Source of the DNA: Dichetophora obliterata
Taxonomy: Eukaryota > Arthropoda > Insecta > Diptera > Sciomyzidae
Direction of reading: 5' to 3'
DNA: 64,000 nt
Assembly (NCBI GenBank): GCA_963920525.1
Contig: OY986435.1
Location: 300,961,908-301,025,907 of the forward strand
Part shown: positions 28,229-40,037 of the stretch, piece after piece
Position numbering within the stretch: the stretch's first letter is position 1
How the letters are laid out: each line of letters opens with the position of its first letter
Notes under the pieces: generated by a model
The model's input: only the letters and a program-made list of their open reading frames with translations
What the model was told of the DNA's origin: nothing
Database searches by the model: none
Made by a program: the position numbers and the translations under genes

Positions 28229-29900
28229 AATACTTTAAACTGGAAAATTGCTCTAGCTAATTTTTGTAGGTGCTTTTATAAAAGTGGCGGTATTTTTACA
28301 TTCAAAAAGTTTTTTGCGGACCTTGTTGACTTAATTTTATCTTGCTCAAAAAGAAATTTTGTCTCGCAGCGAAAAAGAACTATTTTGTTTTGTAAAGAAA
28401 AGGCAATTTTGTATTGTATTTCTCAACATAACTTTTTTTTGTGGAGCTAAATTAGTTATGCAGTAATTTAATTTTTTTAGCACACCAAACAGAACTTTTT
28501 ACAGAAAACTGTAGACCTCAATACTCAATAGACAATCCTATTTTATTTCTCATACCATTTTATTATATTTACCGATATATTGTATGTGAAAACAATTTTT
28601 ACAAAATGTTAAAATTTAAAAAAAGTTTTGGTCGTTGTTTATTTATGTTTATTTAAAAAAAAAATTTAATAGCGAAGGGTAAAATTAATTTTATTGGTGC
28701 ATTTTTACGCAGTGTTCTTTATTGTTAGATTTAATATTTCTGCTACAGCAATAAACTTGTTTACGGTGTGTATTAAATTAAAATTAATATTAATTAACGA
28801 AGTAACCAACACAATGACGTTGTCATGTCAGACACGCAGCAGATATGTACTTATATGAATAATTGGCTACAAAGTTTTGTATCACAACGTTAATTAAATT
28901 ACAATAACTTAGCGTTGCAAATTTTACACAACATCCCGTGTAAATAGATGTTGCCTGTCCTGCCTCGTACTATATGTTTGTCAACATGTCCGATTTACTG
29001 TTGCATGCTTCATAACTAAATTACAATCATACTCATTTGATGCGTTCCACCACATCAAACGTTTGGCTGGGATTCCATACTGAAAATTGATGCAAACTTC
29101 AATCGACCAAACGACCGACCGTCCGACCATCCCATTGATGAGACTCTTGACTTGATTATGAGGCACAAGTATAAACCATCACCAGTAGTGGGGTGGTTGA
29201 CTGCTGGTTCGGTGGTTGACTGGAAGTGAATACTTGATTTTCATTTAGTGTGAATGTGTATGACAAATATTTGACAAAAACTTGATAAAAATCATTCATT
29301 TAGTCATCCATCAGAAGTTTGATAGGTTTTAGCAGCATCAGTGTCTGAAATCGAGAACAAAGAAGTAACACAACTGACAATGAGTACAAAAAGTAAACAA
29401 ACACGCACTGTGTTTACCAACACACGGGAACACAAAAGTTGTGCTTAAATGTGCGTACAACAGTTGCTAGCAGCAAAGCATAGAACATTAATTATTCAGG
29501 AAACACTTTTGGGACTCGTCATCAATCGCTCAAACCCGGCATGAATAAAAGGTGCAGCGGGAAAAAAGGGGTTGAAATAATATTGGAAACATTCTAATGA
29601 TAATGTTAATGAAGCAGCCATGACAACCAGTGAATGGTCTAGGATTACGAGTATATTGTCCATGCAGGATTAGCAAACACAAGAATAAAGCACTTTAATC
29701 TGATTAAAAGATTTCTGAAAGACTCTAAAGAATGTTTGTAACAAGCGTCCTTAGTATCAGTAGAATTTGATTAAAAGAAAAATTCAGAGTGAGAGATGAT
29801 TTCACTTGGCAATAACCTAAATACGTTTCGGAAGCCACTAAAAACTTTTGATGTGTTACAGTCTGCTAATTAAGACAACAAATATTTTATATTCTATAGA
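28229..29900. other. no gene recognised
   Basis: AT-rich sequence with no coding frame of interest and no clear repeat borders. A short stretch (29090-29135) has GACCGACCGTCCGACC-type words. Confidence 0.45.
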
Positions 29901-30186
29901 TAAAGATTTTTTTAAATTTGGTTTAAAAAGTAAATTATTGTAAATGCTACAATGCTGGTAATGTTAGCACTCTTTTGATCACATCTCGAGAACGAATGGT
30001 ATTATCAAATATAGCAAAACATTTGAAATCGATTAAAATTTTTTTTTAAATTAAAGATTTTTTTAAATTTGGTTTAAAAAGTAAATTATTGTAAATGCTA
30101 CAATGCTGGTAATGTTAGCACTCTTTTGATCACATCTCGAGAACGAATGGAATTATCAAATATAGCAAAACATTTGAAATCGATTA
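29901..30186. repeat. 135-bp direct duplication
   Basis: 29901-30035 (starting TAAAGATTTTTTTAAATTTG) is repeated almost exactly at 30052-30186, separated by 16 nt of T-rich sequence. The period is 151 bp. Near identity suggests a recent tandem duplication. Confidence 0.85.
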
Positions 30187-30676
30187 ACAAACAAATTATG
30201 ATAGTACTAATAATAGAATATCACGCAGTTCTCTAAATGTTTCGTTGTTCCTCAGCAAACTTGAAAAGAAATACAAAGAATAATTTTTTTTTCCATCAAA
30301 ATTTTATTAAATATTTTTTTTTTAAGTTGAAAACAACAAAAAATTTCTAGTTAAATAAAACCACGCTATGATTGATAAAAAATCTATTGATAAATTTTGA
30401 TTCAATCGAAATTTCAAATCAAACAATACGTTTCCGTGTTATGATCACTGTTGGGCACGAATAATTCAAAACAAAAATAAAAATAATAAAAAATTTTGAT
30501 ATTAAACAGATCGAATAACAAGTATTTCATTCAATTTTTATTTTCGAATAATGAATAAATATTTTTTATTCGTAATTTTTTTTTTATTATTCAAAAATTT
30601 TGAATAAATTTATAAACAAAAAAATTATGTTATAAATAAATTAAAGTTTTTTCCTAAATGACCTTGTTATTAATTA
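30187..30676. other. no gene recognised
   Basis: AT-rich; clusters of ATTC/GAAT-rich sequence near 30460-30610. No coding or RNA feature seen. Confidence 0.45.
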
Positions 30677-31195
30677 TGTTGATTTTATATGGTTTAAATA
30701 CAAATTCGAAAAGTTTGATAGTTTAAATCATACTTGATTTTAAATACAAATTCTAGTTGTTTGATAGTTTAAAATCGTTTATTGAGCTTAAGGTCAAAGT
30801 TAGTACAATTAATTGTTCTAACAAATCTTTCCAAAGAAACAACAACAACAACAAAGTTTTTTCAATATAAAAAGGAAAAAATCACTAGCTGATTTTATTG
30901 CAATTTCGGCTGTGTTAAAAGGCTTCATCAGAAACCTTTGTGATACCCGTGCAAGCGCGCACTAACGCACTGCACCACAGAGGCGATGAGATTTGAAGTG
31001 TCAATTGAAAAAACTTTGTTGTTGTTGTTGTTTCTTTGGAAAGATTCGTTAGAACAATTAATTGTTTTAACTTTGACATTAAGCTCAATAAACGATTTTA
31101 AACTATCAAACAACTAGAATTTGTATTTAAAATCAAGTATGATTTAAACTATCAAACATTTCGAATTTGTATTTAAATCATATAAAATCAACGTT
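30677..31195. repeat. large inverted repeat enclosing a tRNA-like sequence
   Basis: Arms 30677-30866 and 31004-31195 are about 190 bp each and highly similar (shared words include AACAATTAATTGTTCTAAC-like, AACAACAACAACAAAG and GATTTTATATG). The spacer of about 137 bp contains the tRNA-like segment 30921-30984. It resembles a foldback MITE or an inverted pair of SINE-bearing copies. Confidence 0.75.
30921..30984 (-). repeat. tRNA-like (SINE-type) segment
   Basis: On the minus strand GCCTCTGTGGTGCAGTGCGT begins at 30984; TGGTGCAGTGCGTTAGTGCG is a good Pol III box A. A weak box B (AGGTTTCTGATGAAGCC) follows near 30937-30921. The T-arm is not canonical, so this is more likely a SINE head than a tRNA gene. 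Confidence 0.4.
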
Positions 31196-32030
31196 ATAAA
31201 TAAATTTTATTTGTTACAGAAAACAATCAGGAGTTTGAATTTTTATTAATATGGCTAAAGTTTGATTTTAGAATTATGTACTCTTTTTTTTAAACGCTTC
31301 GTCCGATATTTTATGAGAACGTGGAAGATTGAGCACAGTTTCATAAAAGAAAAACGTTACTCTGATGCCGATGATGGTGTTGTATTGAATATTATAAAAG
31401 TTTTTCTAATAGCGGAATATTTAGGCAAAATATTTCAGTAACCTTAATGATCAACTTTAAATTTAAGACCTTGTATGTGTAAGGGGTTTTCTTCTTAGGG
31501 CTGAGCTATCCTCAGCCGCTCCAGGATCAGATGAAAGTCCCTCGAACTAGGTGATTCGATGCCTCGATTAAAATAATTTCTTTATTTATAATCAAGCAAT
31601 AAAAGTTTAATTTTTATATTTCAATTTCTATATGTACAAATTTATTTATTAGGTTTTTTTATACAATACATAATAATTGAATAATAATAATACGCTGGTT
31701 TGTAGATTTGTTGTTGCTTGTGTCGTGCGAACGAGTGCTTCTTCGGCCTGTGCTCTTTTCTTTATTATTGACGAAATGCGGAGGTAAGTAAGAGGCAGTG
31801 ACGGCTGGGCTTAGGCAGGACCCGACTGCGATGCTTTCGGGTAGCAAATAAATAAACTCTACATTAATACGGACGTTTTATATAATAAGAGAAAAAAAAA
31901 GAAATGCTTTTAAGCTTCAAGGCGGTATGATTTTATTATAAGTTTTATCTACGCATTTTACGCTCTAAAGTGGCATGAATTACCCTCTTATATATGTAAG
32001 TATCAAAAATCGTAATTACTATGCTCAAAT
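31196..32030. other. no gene recognised
   Basis: No coding region supported. A moderately GC-richer patch (31490-31560) shows short palindromes such as GAGCTATCCTCAGC, without a recognisable class. Confidence 0.4.
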
Positions 32031-32039
32031 GGAATAACG

Positions 32040-32613
32040 ACCGACTATAGCCGATGTAGTAATTCAACGGAGCACTCCGGCGGACAATCGACCGACCGAG
32101 GCCGATGTAGTAATCCGCTTTAGAGCCCGAACAGAACCAAAGCGGATGTCGGATGGCGGGCCTCTCTCTGCGATATCCGCTGAGAACACGTCCAGAATTG
32201 GAGCGGTTGCGGTTGTCGGATCACGGTTGCATTTTATTTGGGAATGATACAAATTATTTTATATTTTGCTTTGAATTCACATGAATGCAACACGGGCACA
32301 AAAACATAATGTCAGATAATAGTAAAAACTTAGAAAATAACACTGAACGTACCCAATATTTAGCAAAAATATGGCAACATTTAAGTCACTCAGAGAGAGA
32401 TCCGCCACCCGTCAGAGAGAAATTAGAATAGATTCTATTCTGGCGTTTTTCCGTCACGCATTTCTACGGCGGTTTCATTTTTGGCGGCTGCATACATTTT
32501 CATGTATTTTGTTGCACGGCGAATCCGACAACCGACATCCGCTTTGGTTCTGTTCGGGCTCTTAGCACTACGATGAATAAACGATCGACTAAAGCCGATG
32601 TAGTAATCCGAAC
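32040..32613. repeat. MITE-like sequences with GCCGATGTAGTAATCC words
   Basis: GCCGATGTAGTAAT occurs at about 32053, 32101 and 32594. TAGAGCCCGAACAGAACC (from about 32121) is inverted at about 32545-32564 (GGTTCTGTTCGGGCTCTTA), so 32117-32566 has inverted ends of about 40 bp including CCGCTTTGGTTCTGTTCG. Non-coding. The P-superfamily element at 32614 is inserted into the right copy. Confidence 0.55.
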
Positions 32614-33650
32614 CATGGCAGAACAATGAGGTAGGGTAAGTAGCTTTGACAAGACCTATCGTTAATGTCAAAATCATAAAATATAGTGCTGCCATATCAC
32701 AAATTAAAATCCAATGAAAAATCCATACTTTGTCTAAGCGTTTCTGATGAAATCCTTTACTAAAAATACTTCAAAACGGGGAAGTACAGGTTTGTTGTTT
32801 TAGGCAAGCTTAAAGCGGACTTATTTTGCGAAATATTTTTGTATGTTATAATCCAGTTAGAGCCTTCCACTTCAAATTTATTCTTGGTTATATAAGCGTG
32901 TTTATGTGGTTTTCTAGAAAGGATTTTGTGTGAAGTTACATCATTTTTAATAACTTTTAAATTATAAAGAATAAGAAAATAAAGAATAAAGAAAATGAAA
33001 GTTTTTTTTAATGTTCAAAGTGATGATGCGAAGAGGTGAAAGTGGGTGGAGTCTTGTGGCTTAGACTTGGAATTTACAGGAAAAGTTTGTGAAAAACATT
33101 TTTCAGACACCGATTTCATCAACTCTCACGTAATTCGTGCTGCAAGCCACTACGTTTGATGCCGAATGCAGTGCAAAAAACAACGTTCGAAGCGGAATGC
33201 ATTGCCGTCGTTGCAAGTAAGTTTAATGGCTTTAAAATTAAGCACTGTCTTAATTTACAAAAATTTAGATTAATGTTCGTCCATTGCATTAGCAAACGAT
33301 ATAAAGAAATTCTATATTAGATACAGGATGCAAATGAGAATCAAATTCATGAAGAAAAAATTAAAAATTCAAAAAACCAAACAAAAAATTATAAGCAATA
33401 ATAAATTAGTCAAGGTTATGCTATTAAACTTCTTCAAAACTTATTTATTTTATAAAAGATACATATATTATCCTCATTTAATATTATTTACCCTTCATAA
33501 AATTCCTTTTCCATGTGTTTATCCCAAAAATAACATTAATGGTGGTTAATAAAGAAAACTGTCAACTCTAAAACACACTTTGACATTAACAATGGGCAAA
33601 GGTCCTGTCAAAGCTACTTACCCTACCTTATTATTCGCCATGATCCGAAC
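32606..33650. mobile_element. non-autonomous P-superfamily element with 8-bp TSD
   Basis: ATCCGAAC occurs at 32606-32613 and again at 33643-33650, an exact 8-bp duplication. Between them 32614-33642 starts CATGGC and ends GCCATG; inside these ends AGGTAGGGTAAGTAGCTTTG and its inverse extend the TIR to about 40 bp with small differences. CATG-type ends with 8-bp TSDs are characteristic of P elements, and the insert keeps a THAP-domain remnant, the DNA-binding domain of P transposase. Confidence 0.8.
32995..33159 (+). pseudogene. THAP-domain remnant of a P-type transposase
   Basis: From ATG 32995 the frame shows KVFFNVQSDDAKR, an in-frame TGA, then KWVESCGLDLEF and KVCEKHFSDTDF, ending at TGA 33157-33159. 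The Trp and the C-x2-H-F block (CEKHFSDTDF) match the second half of a THAP zinc finger. The first Cys pair is missing. No RNase H-like catalytic part of a transposase is left, so the element needs a transposase in trans. Confidence 0.65.
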
Positions 33651-33670
33651 AACAAAATTAAAAATACTTA

Positions 33671-34005
33671 TTATAGCCGATACACATTGACTGCAACAGT
33701 CGTCCAACGACAAAACGGAAACTTGTCGTCAGAGAGAAATGTCGCAGTATTCTCGACGACTTGATTATAATGAACGCAACAGCGACAATCTGTATTTCAT
33801 ATAAAACATAAACAAACTCTGCTATGTTCGCTCTTGTCGTCTATTAAATTAGAAATAGATTGAAGTCTGCGGCAGCAACAATTGTGGTCAAGTTCTCTCT
33901 TTGTCGTGCCGTCTTCAAAAAAAACATCTTCATAAGAAAACATGCGTTCTATTTTTTGACAATTGGCGCTCGTCGCTAGTCGCAGTCAATGTGTATCGGC
34001 TATTA
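33671..34005. mobile_element. MITE with TAGCCGATACACATTGACTGC inverted ends
   Basis: TAGCCGATACACATTGACTG at 33674 is inverted at 33983-34002. TTA occurs on both sides (33671-33673 and 34003-34005), compatible with a 3-bp target duplication of PIF/Harbinger type. The insert of about 329 bp is non-coding. The end sequence resembles the GCCGATGTAGTAATCC words at 32040-32613, suggesting related families. Confidence 0.65.
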
Positions 34006-34027
34006 TACTTAAAAACTAAGGGCATTA

Positions 34028-34912
34028 ATCTGTATTAGAGTTGGGTCGTTCCGGACCTGCATAGTTCATGGAACTATGTTCAGTCTCGGACATAGTTCCA
34101 ATCATTCCATCTGTACGATTTAAGCATGTTCAAACAGTTCCGATTGCAATAAAAATTTTTTAATTGAGCAACATCTCTTTCGCACTTACATAAATTAATC
34201 GAATTGTTTGAGCGACGACAAGTAAGCCAATTATGCATGTGAGAGTGAAAGAAATAATAGATAAAATTAAAAATGATATATCGTCATTCCAGTTGTGTGC
34301 ATTGTTCAGCATTGCTGTTTATTTTTGCTTTTAACATATGAAACAGAACAATCACGAAATGACATTGAGCATGCTTCTGTTACTTTCATTCTTATAAAGA
34401 GAACTGCTGGAACTATATAGTTCCGCAAACATGCTTAAAGCTGATGAACTATATAGTTCCGCGAACATGCTTAAAGCTGATGAACTATATAGTTCCGCGA
34501 ACATGCTTAAAGCTGATGAACTATAAGATGCAACTGCAAATGATTTTCAGCAACATTATAAATTTACAACATGAACTTTATTTACTAAATGAAATTATTT
34601 ACTAAATGATAGAAGTTAATTTTTTATATAAACTAAAGAAATGTTTTTCTTTAATTAAAAAATATAGAAATAAAAAATATTGAACTGTTCTGCAGTTCAA
34701 ATAAACAAAGGAACTAAATAGTTCCGCGGACATGCTTCAAATTCCCTCTGTAGTTCAACAAGCAGACAAGCCAAATAGTCTATACAGTTCAAATAAGCAA
34801 AGGAACTAGATAGTTCCGCGGACATGTTTCCGTGAGCTAGTTCCTTTCTTCAAAAGAATCGTTCCATGTCCGTTCCGTCTCTGGAACTGTTAAGCACAAG
34901 CCTAATCTGTAT
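34028..34912. mobile_element. hAT-like non-autonomous element nested in the MITE, 8-bp TSD
   Basis: ATCTGTAT at 34028-34035 and 34905-34912 is an exact 8-bp duplication. The insert 34036-34904 starts TAGAGTTGGG and ends (inverted) TAGGCTTGTG, as in hAT elements. Inside are many GAACTAT/ATAGTTC words, and a 38-bp tandem unit (AACTATATAGTTCCGCGAAC and following) repeats three times at about 34408-34525. Non-coding. Confidence 0.75.
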
Positions 34913-35030
34913 CACGAAGCAGCACACCAACGACAAGCAAGACACGAGAAGCAATACTTTTTTCTATACGAAATTCTATTGCTTCTCGTGTCTTGCTTGT
35001 CGTTGGTGTGCTGCTTCGTGATACAGATTA
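34903..35030. repeat. perfect 54-bp hairpin
   Basis: Arm 34903-34956 is exactly inverted at 34977-35030 with a 20-nt loop. It includes CACCAACGACAAGCAAGACA. Absence of any mismatch suggests recent mobility or gene conversion between the arms. Confidence 0.9.
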
Positions 35031-35039
35031 ATGCCCTAA

Positions 35040-36969
35040 ATGTATCGTTAACGAGCCAACTTTCGATAGCCCGTAACTGCTCGTTAAAATCGTAACAAGT
35101 GTCGACGGATCAAAAACGGATCAGCCAAGCAGCGCACTCTTATATACCCTTGATTTAAAACCTTTTGCGAACTATAGCACCACTCACCATGTGGATATTA
35201 AATTCGCCTGTTTTGTTTGTCGCTACCGTGTGGTTGTTGTTTGCCTTGGGTATGCTGTGTTTGTCGTATGCTTTGGCTGGATGCACAGTGGTGTAGTCAG
35301 ACAGTGGCGTAGTCAGACAGTGGCGTAGTGAGTAGGGCGCAACCTTTGTACGGGGCACCGTTATATATATAAAGAAAAAAGTACTTGATACCTAGAGTTC
35401 GAGTACATGAGTGGATCAGAAATTGAAAAATCATCGTTGCTAAGACCTTCTAAGCTTATATATGTGGATAACAGCTTGTTAACAGCTTGTTTAAAATTGC
35501 AAAAGAAGTTTTAAGAAGAATTCCACGTTCCTTTAATTTTAAGACGCACTTTCGCTGTGGCCATTATCTTCTTTATTTACAATTATTACCCTATAACATT
35601 CTCATGGTGATAGAAGAAAAACTTGGTTGACGCAACTTACTTAACGAGGAACTTAATAGATGACCCTTAGGTGATTTTCACAATATTCCGGATCAATTTG
35701 GTAATTTTTTATATTTTTATTCAAACACAAATTCAAATAATGAATAACGAATAAAAGTTTTGAATAATTAATTTGAAATTCAAATAAAGAATAAAATAAA
35801 AAATACTTAATACTGAGTTCTGATTGAAAAAATTAAGAATAAATATTACCTGTTATTCGTTATTTAAATAATTTTTTATTGAATAATGCCCTACACTGAT
35901 TATGATCAAAAATGAACGAACACCTTTTTCAAAATCTTTTTATTAAAAAATAAAACTAAAAAATAAACTTACAAATATAATATAAAACTTTTTTTAGGGA
36001 GAAAACAAGTAGCGTAGGAGAAAACAAGAGGGCTCTTGACAAAAAAAGAACAAGAGACTTTTTAATTCAATAGTCATCAATTATTACATTTTTTTTTAAA
36101 AAAGATAAAAACCATGGCATGCGCCTTATACAAACAAGGTTTGGTCTTTGACCTGAAAGGAAAGGATAGATTATTTAGTGCAATTAATTGGAACCATACG
36201 TGAATTATTGATTAGGCGAAACAACCGTGAAAGACAATTTGAATTGCTTTTAACCGCGGCTAGTGTTATGCCTTAACCTCGGCAAGCATATCCAGCCCTT
36301 AGTTGTGTAATAGTTTTATTTTAAAAATATCTTATTTTATAAATAAATTTATATATGATTTTAATAGAATTTGTTAAAAAAAGCAATAACGTAAAAAATA
36401 CTTTTTAAAATATCAAATATAATAAAATTTATAATAAATATTATAAGACTTTATCACAAAGTAGGTAAAAAAACATATATTAATTATTTAAAAAAGTTAA
36501 GCAAACTTAACTTTTAACTAAAGAATTTGCTAACGTCACAAAATATGACCAAGTGACTGATTAAAATAACATCAGTAGCTGACTTGCTGAAAATATAAAA
36601 GCAAACGTGTAAATCGACTTTGACCATAATCGAGTTTTGCCAAACAAAGACGACTTTGGCTCAAAATAATCGGTTTTTTTACGTCGATTATTGCACCCTG
36701 AGAAGTCCTCTGTATTTGACTTATACAATATTTTATTTCAGCACATATTATTAAATTATTTTTCATTTATTGTTGTTAATTTTAAACAATAATATTTTGC
36801 GATGGAAATATAAGTTGGAAAAATAAGATGGAATATATAAGTATATCTTATTTTTTTTTAGAAACAAACGTCGCACAGTGTAACGTCACCATTGTTGGCC
36901 AAAAATGGAAGGAGTGATCGTAGAGATATGAAAATTGCCACGAATATCTTTCTTGACAAAATGAAGAAA
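35040..36969. other. no gene recognised; hAT-like terminal words at 35287
   Basis: CAGTGG(T/C)GTAGTCAGA is repeated three times at about 35287-35335; CAGTGGCGTA is a common hAT end and its inverse TACGCCACTG occurs at about 38829-38838, but no matching target duplication was found. The rest is AT-rich without coding features. Confidence 0.4.
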
Positions 36970-37669
36970 CCCTGCAGTGTAAGACTAATCAGCAGTAAAA
37001 ATGATTAGTCTTTATACTAGTTAAAACAAACTAGTTTATATTTTGTCACGATTTACTAGTTGCAAAAAAAGTTTAAATTCAACTAGTTTATGTCTTGTCA
37101 CAATAAACCAGTTGTAAAACCAGCCAAAATCAAACTATATCACAATATTATTAAACTTTATTACATATTGTTAAAATAAACTGTGCTTTATGAACTTAAA
37201 AAAATTTACTTTTATATGAAATAATAAAACACTATGTAAATTTTACTTGCAATTTTTTTAATAGTCGCTTTCGTAGAAGCTCCAAATTCAGAAGATAAAT
37301 TGCCGAATAAAGAACTGGTTGAATCATTGGTTTGTTATAAGTAGTTGTAAATTAATTAAAACATGACTATTTGCCAACCACTCAAGAAAGGTTAAACTAG
37401 AAACTAGTTAAAATTTGGAAATATATTATTTGTTGACAACTATTTACAACAAACTAGAATATAACTAATTATAATTATATATACTATAAACTGTTTCATC
37501 TGTTCATCTGTTTCATCTGTTCAGAATAAGACATTTGATATTTCCTATGACATCGCCATGTTAAAAATACTAGATGGATATATGAAAAATAGACGATCTT
37601 GAACTAGTACTGCTCAGTTTTCAACTTATAGTTGTAACTGGTTTTAAACTAGTTGGTTACACTGCAGGG
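36970..37669. mobile_element. TIR element with CCCTGCAGTGTAA ends
   Basis: CCCTGCAGTGTAA at 36970 is inverted at 37657-37669 (TTACACTGCAGGG). The 700-bp insert is non-coding and rich in ACTAGTT/AACTAGT words. The superfamily is unclear because no target duplication is obvious. Confidence 0.6.
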
Positions 37670-39114
37670 AATGTTTAAAAAGTTATACCAATCCACCATC
37701 TGCCACACCCACCGCTCATATAAGCGAAACCCATTTTTGCCTGAAACTTCATAGTCTTGTCTCGAAACAACGAAATTTGCTACATCAATTTCGTTTGTGA
37801 TTATAAATAAATGGAAAATTTCATGGGCGAATGCACACCCATTCATTATATATTAGTAGCTCAGCCTTGGAAAATACAACCAACACAAATGAATTACGTT
37901 TTTGTTTATATTTGTAAACTTTTTTGATTAGAGCAAGAACATTTTAAAAAATGAGTTGTTTTGTGTTTGTAAATAAGTCGAAATTTTGAAAAATAATCAG
38001 CTAGCATGCATCAAATATGTACATCTCACATTTATTTAGCAAGTATTAGCAAGCGTTTTTTTTTTTTTTGATTTGGTGTAACGCAGTTCTAATGATATTT
38101 CGTGAAAAACTTATAGTCATTCTTTCTCAAAATTCTTTTTTTAACACTTTTAAAAATTCAATATTTAAAAATTTGTATCCCGTTTGTAGTGTTTACTTTT
38201 ATGATGAGCTTAAAACCATATGTTCAAAATGTAAACAAAAACAGTAATGTTGTCAGACATAAAAAATTTTATACCTTATTTTGATATATAAAAAAAAATT
38301 AAATAAAATGTGAATAACAAAAAAAATTGTATTTTTAAAAAATGCAACTTTGACGGCTTGTTAAAATGAAATGGTTGTTCCTTTAAAAAAAAAATTCATT
38401 TAGGTTTTTTCACCCAAGATATATTCTATTGAAAGCTATACAAATATTGGAAAAATTCAAACATTGATGTATTAGAGTTTCTGCCGCTTATTTTACACTG
38501 TGTGTCGTTCTCCACTTCATTTATCATTTTCATCAAGGGACTTGAGGGTGCCCCTGGCTTATGCTTGGTTTTAACTATGTCACTTTTTATGACGGCAAAA
38601 ATGTTATCACCTGAAATATCACCTTAATAAAACTTTAGAACATTTACTGCATAGCTCCATTTAATAATTTATTTGTTTTTAAGTTTTCAAGATTGCCAAA
38701 TGTAGAAAAAATGTCAACATGTTGTCATTTAAAATTTGATTAACAACAACTGACCACTGAAAATGACATAGTGAAAACTAAGCATTTGTTGCGTCCGCCC
38801 GCAATGCGGGCTCTGTGGGCCCGCTTTTTACGCCACTGACCATCCCATTACTAAGGTTTTATATGATTTGACACTTGTTCGAATAAACTCGTCTGATATA
38901 TATGACGTTAAAGCAAAGGAATTTTGATGTCAAGCCTGAAAATCTACCAGGGATTTTATCTGTTCTAGTTGCCTCTTTCTTTTCACTATTCTTCTGTGGA
39001 GTTCAACGAATTTGCCCTAATGCACCAATGAATTGTTGAATTGAATGGTTTGTGCAACGCACCTGTGTCCAGAATTGTTTTCCATTAAAATTAGGCTAGT
39101 TACTTAATTATGCA
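37670..39114. other. no gene recognised
   Basis: AT-rich. A 55-bp stretch at about 38838-38892 (TTTTATATGATTTGACACTT and flanks) recurs in direct orientation at about 41828-41880. Confidence 0.4.
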
Positions 39115-40037
39115 CCGTTCCGAATTACTTACTTAGATGGCGCTTCAACCGTATGTCGGTCTTGGCCTCATTTAAGAATGTGCGCCAGCCATTTATGTCT
39201 CTCTCTTGCTGGCGCCAGTTGCAAATTCCAAGTTTTGTCAGGTTGTCCTCTACTTGGTCTTTCTAAACTGGTACTGAATTGAACATTTTCTTCATTGTAG
39301 CATCATGTTTCGCAAGCACAGCCGCCCGATTTGAATGCGCTTGACTATGTCGATGTCAGCGTACAGCTCGTACAGTTCATAATTTCACCGTATTCGTTAC
39401 TCGCCATTGACACAGATTGGTCCGTAGATTTTACGGAGAATCTTTCTCTCGAAAGTTCCTAAAGTATTTTCATCTGAACTGCTCAGCGTCCAGGTTTGTC
39501 AATTTTCGTTCATCGAGAGAGGGCTCTGCTTCTCAATTGCCTACTGAGCCCTGAGATGTAACACCTGTTGGCAAAATTTATTCTTCGTTTGATCTCAATG
39601 CTGATGTCGTTGGTTGAGTTTTTGCTGGATTCCAGATAGACGAAGTCCTTCACAACCTCGAAGGAGGTATTGTGAACTGTAACGTGGGTTCCAAGACGCT
39701 GGGACTGTTTTTTTGTTGACACCAAGTATTTCGTCTTATAACTGCCAGACTCATTCGACTTGACTCTCTTTCTAATCTGAAGAATGCTGCACTGACTTCG
39801 CGCGTATTATGGCCAATGGTATCGATGTCATCAGCATACGCAAGCAGCATAGCACTCTTGTAGAATTTTGTGCCACTACGTCTCAGATCAGCTGCTCGGA
39901 TGATCTTCTCCATCATTGGGTTAAAAAAGTCGCACGATAGGGAATCACATTGTCTGAAACCTTGTTTGGTAACAAATAGTGGGGAGAGATCCTTCCTGAT
40001 TTTAGCTGCGCTTAGTAGTTTTAACCATTCCAAATTA
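39115..40037 (-). mobile_element. truncated RTE-like LINE, copy 2
   Basis: CCGTTCCGAATTA (39115-39127) and CCATTCCAAATTA (40025-40037) look like a diverged 13-bp duplication (two mismatches). The minus strand carries the same family as 6221-6662: shared 3' end with TTAC-type tail (39124-39136) and shared RT region, but this copy keeps a middle segment (about 39263-39578) and more of the RT upstream of the YADD box. Confidence 0.7.
39510..40033 (-). pseudogene. RT fragment of RTE-type LINE, frameshifted
   Basis: Two overlapping frames. The first (40033-39650) has QGFRQCDSLSCDFFNPMMEK, the usual LINE 'G..QGD.LS' RT segment, and YADDIDTIG. The second (39725-39510) continues with QSQRLGTHVTVHNTSF and FVYLESSKN. 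A frameshift near 39720-39735 separates them. Compared with copy 1 it is more complete at the 5' side but more diverged. Confidence 0.7.

Larger units (their letters stand above)
34017..35039. mobile_element. PIF/Harbinger-like palindromic MITE, interrupted
   Basis: TAA at 34017-34019 and 35037-35039 flanks ends GGGCATTAATCTGTAT... and ...ATACAGATTAATGCCC. A 3-bp TAA duplication with GGGC ends fits PIF/Harbinger. The uninterrupted part 34903-35030 is a perfect hairpin: 54-bp arms with a 20-nt loop. A hAT-like element sits in the left arm (34036-34904). Confidence 0.75.

Noticed and set aside
35287..38838. A single 3.5-kb hAT element bounded by CAGTGGCGTA and TACGCCACTG
   Set aside because: The terminal words match in inverted orientation but no common 8-bp flank was found and the interior contains another TIR element.
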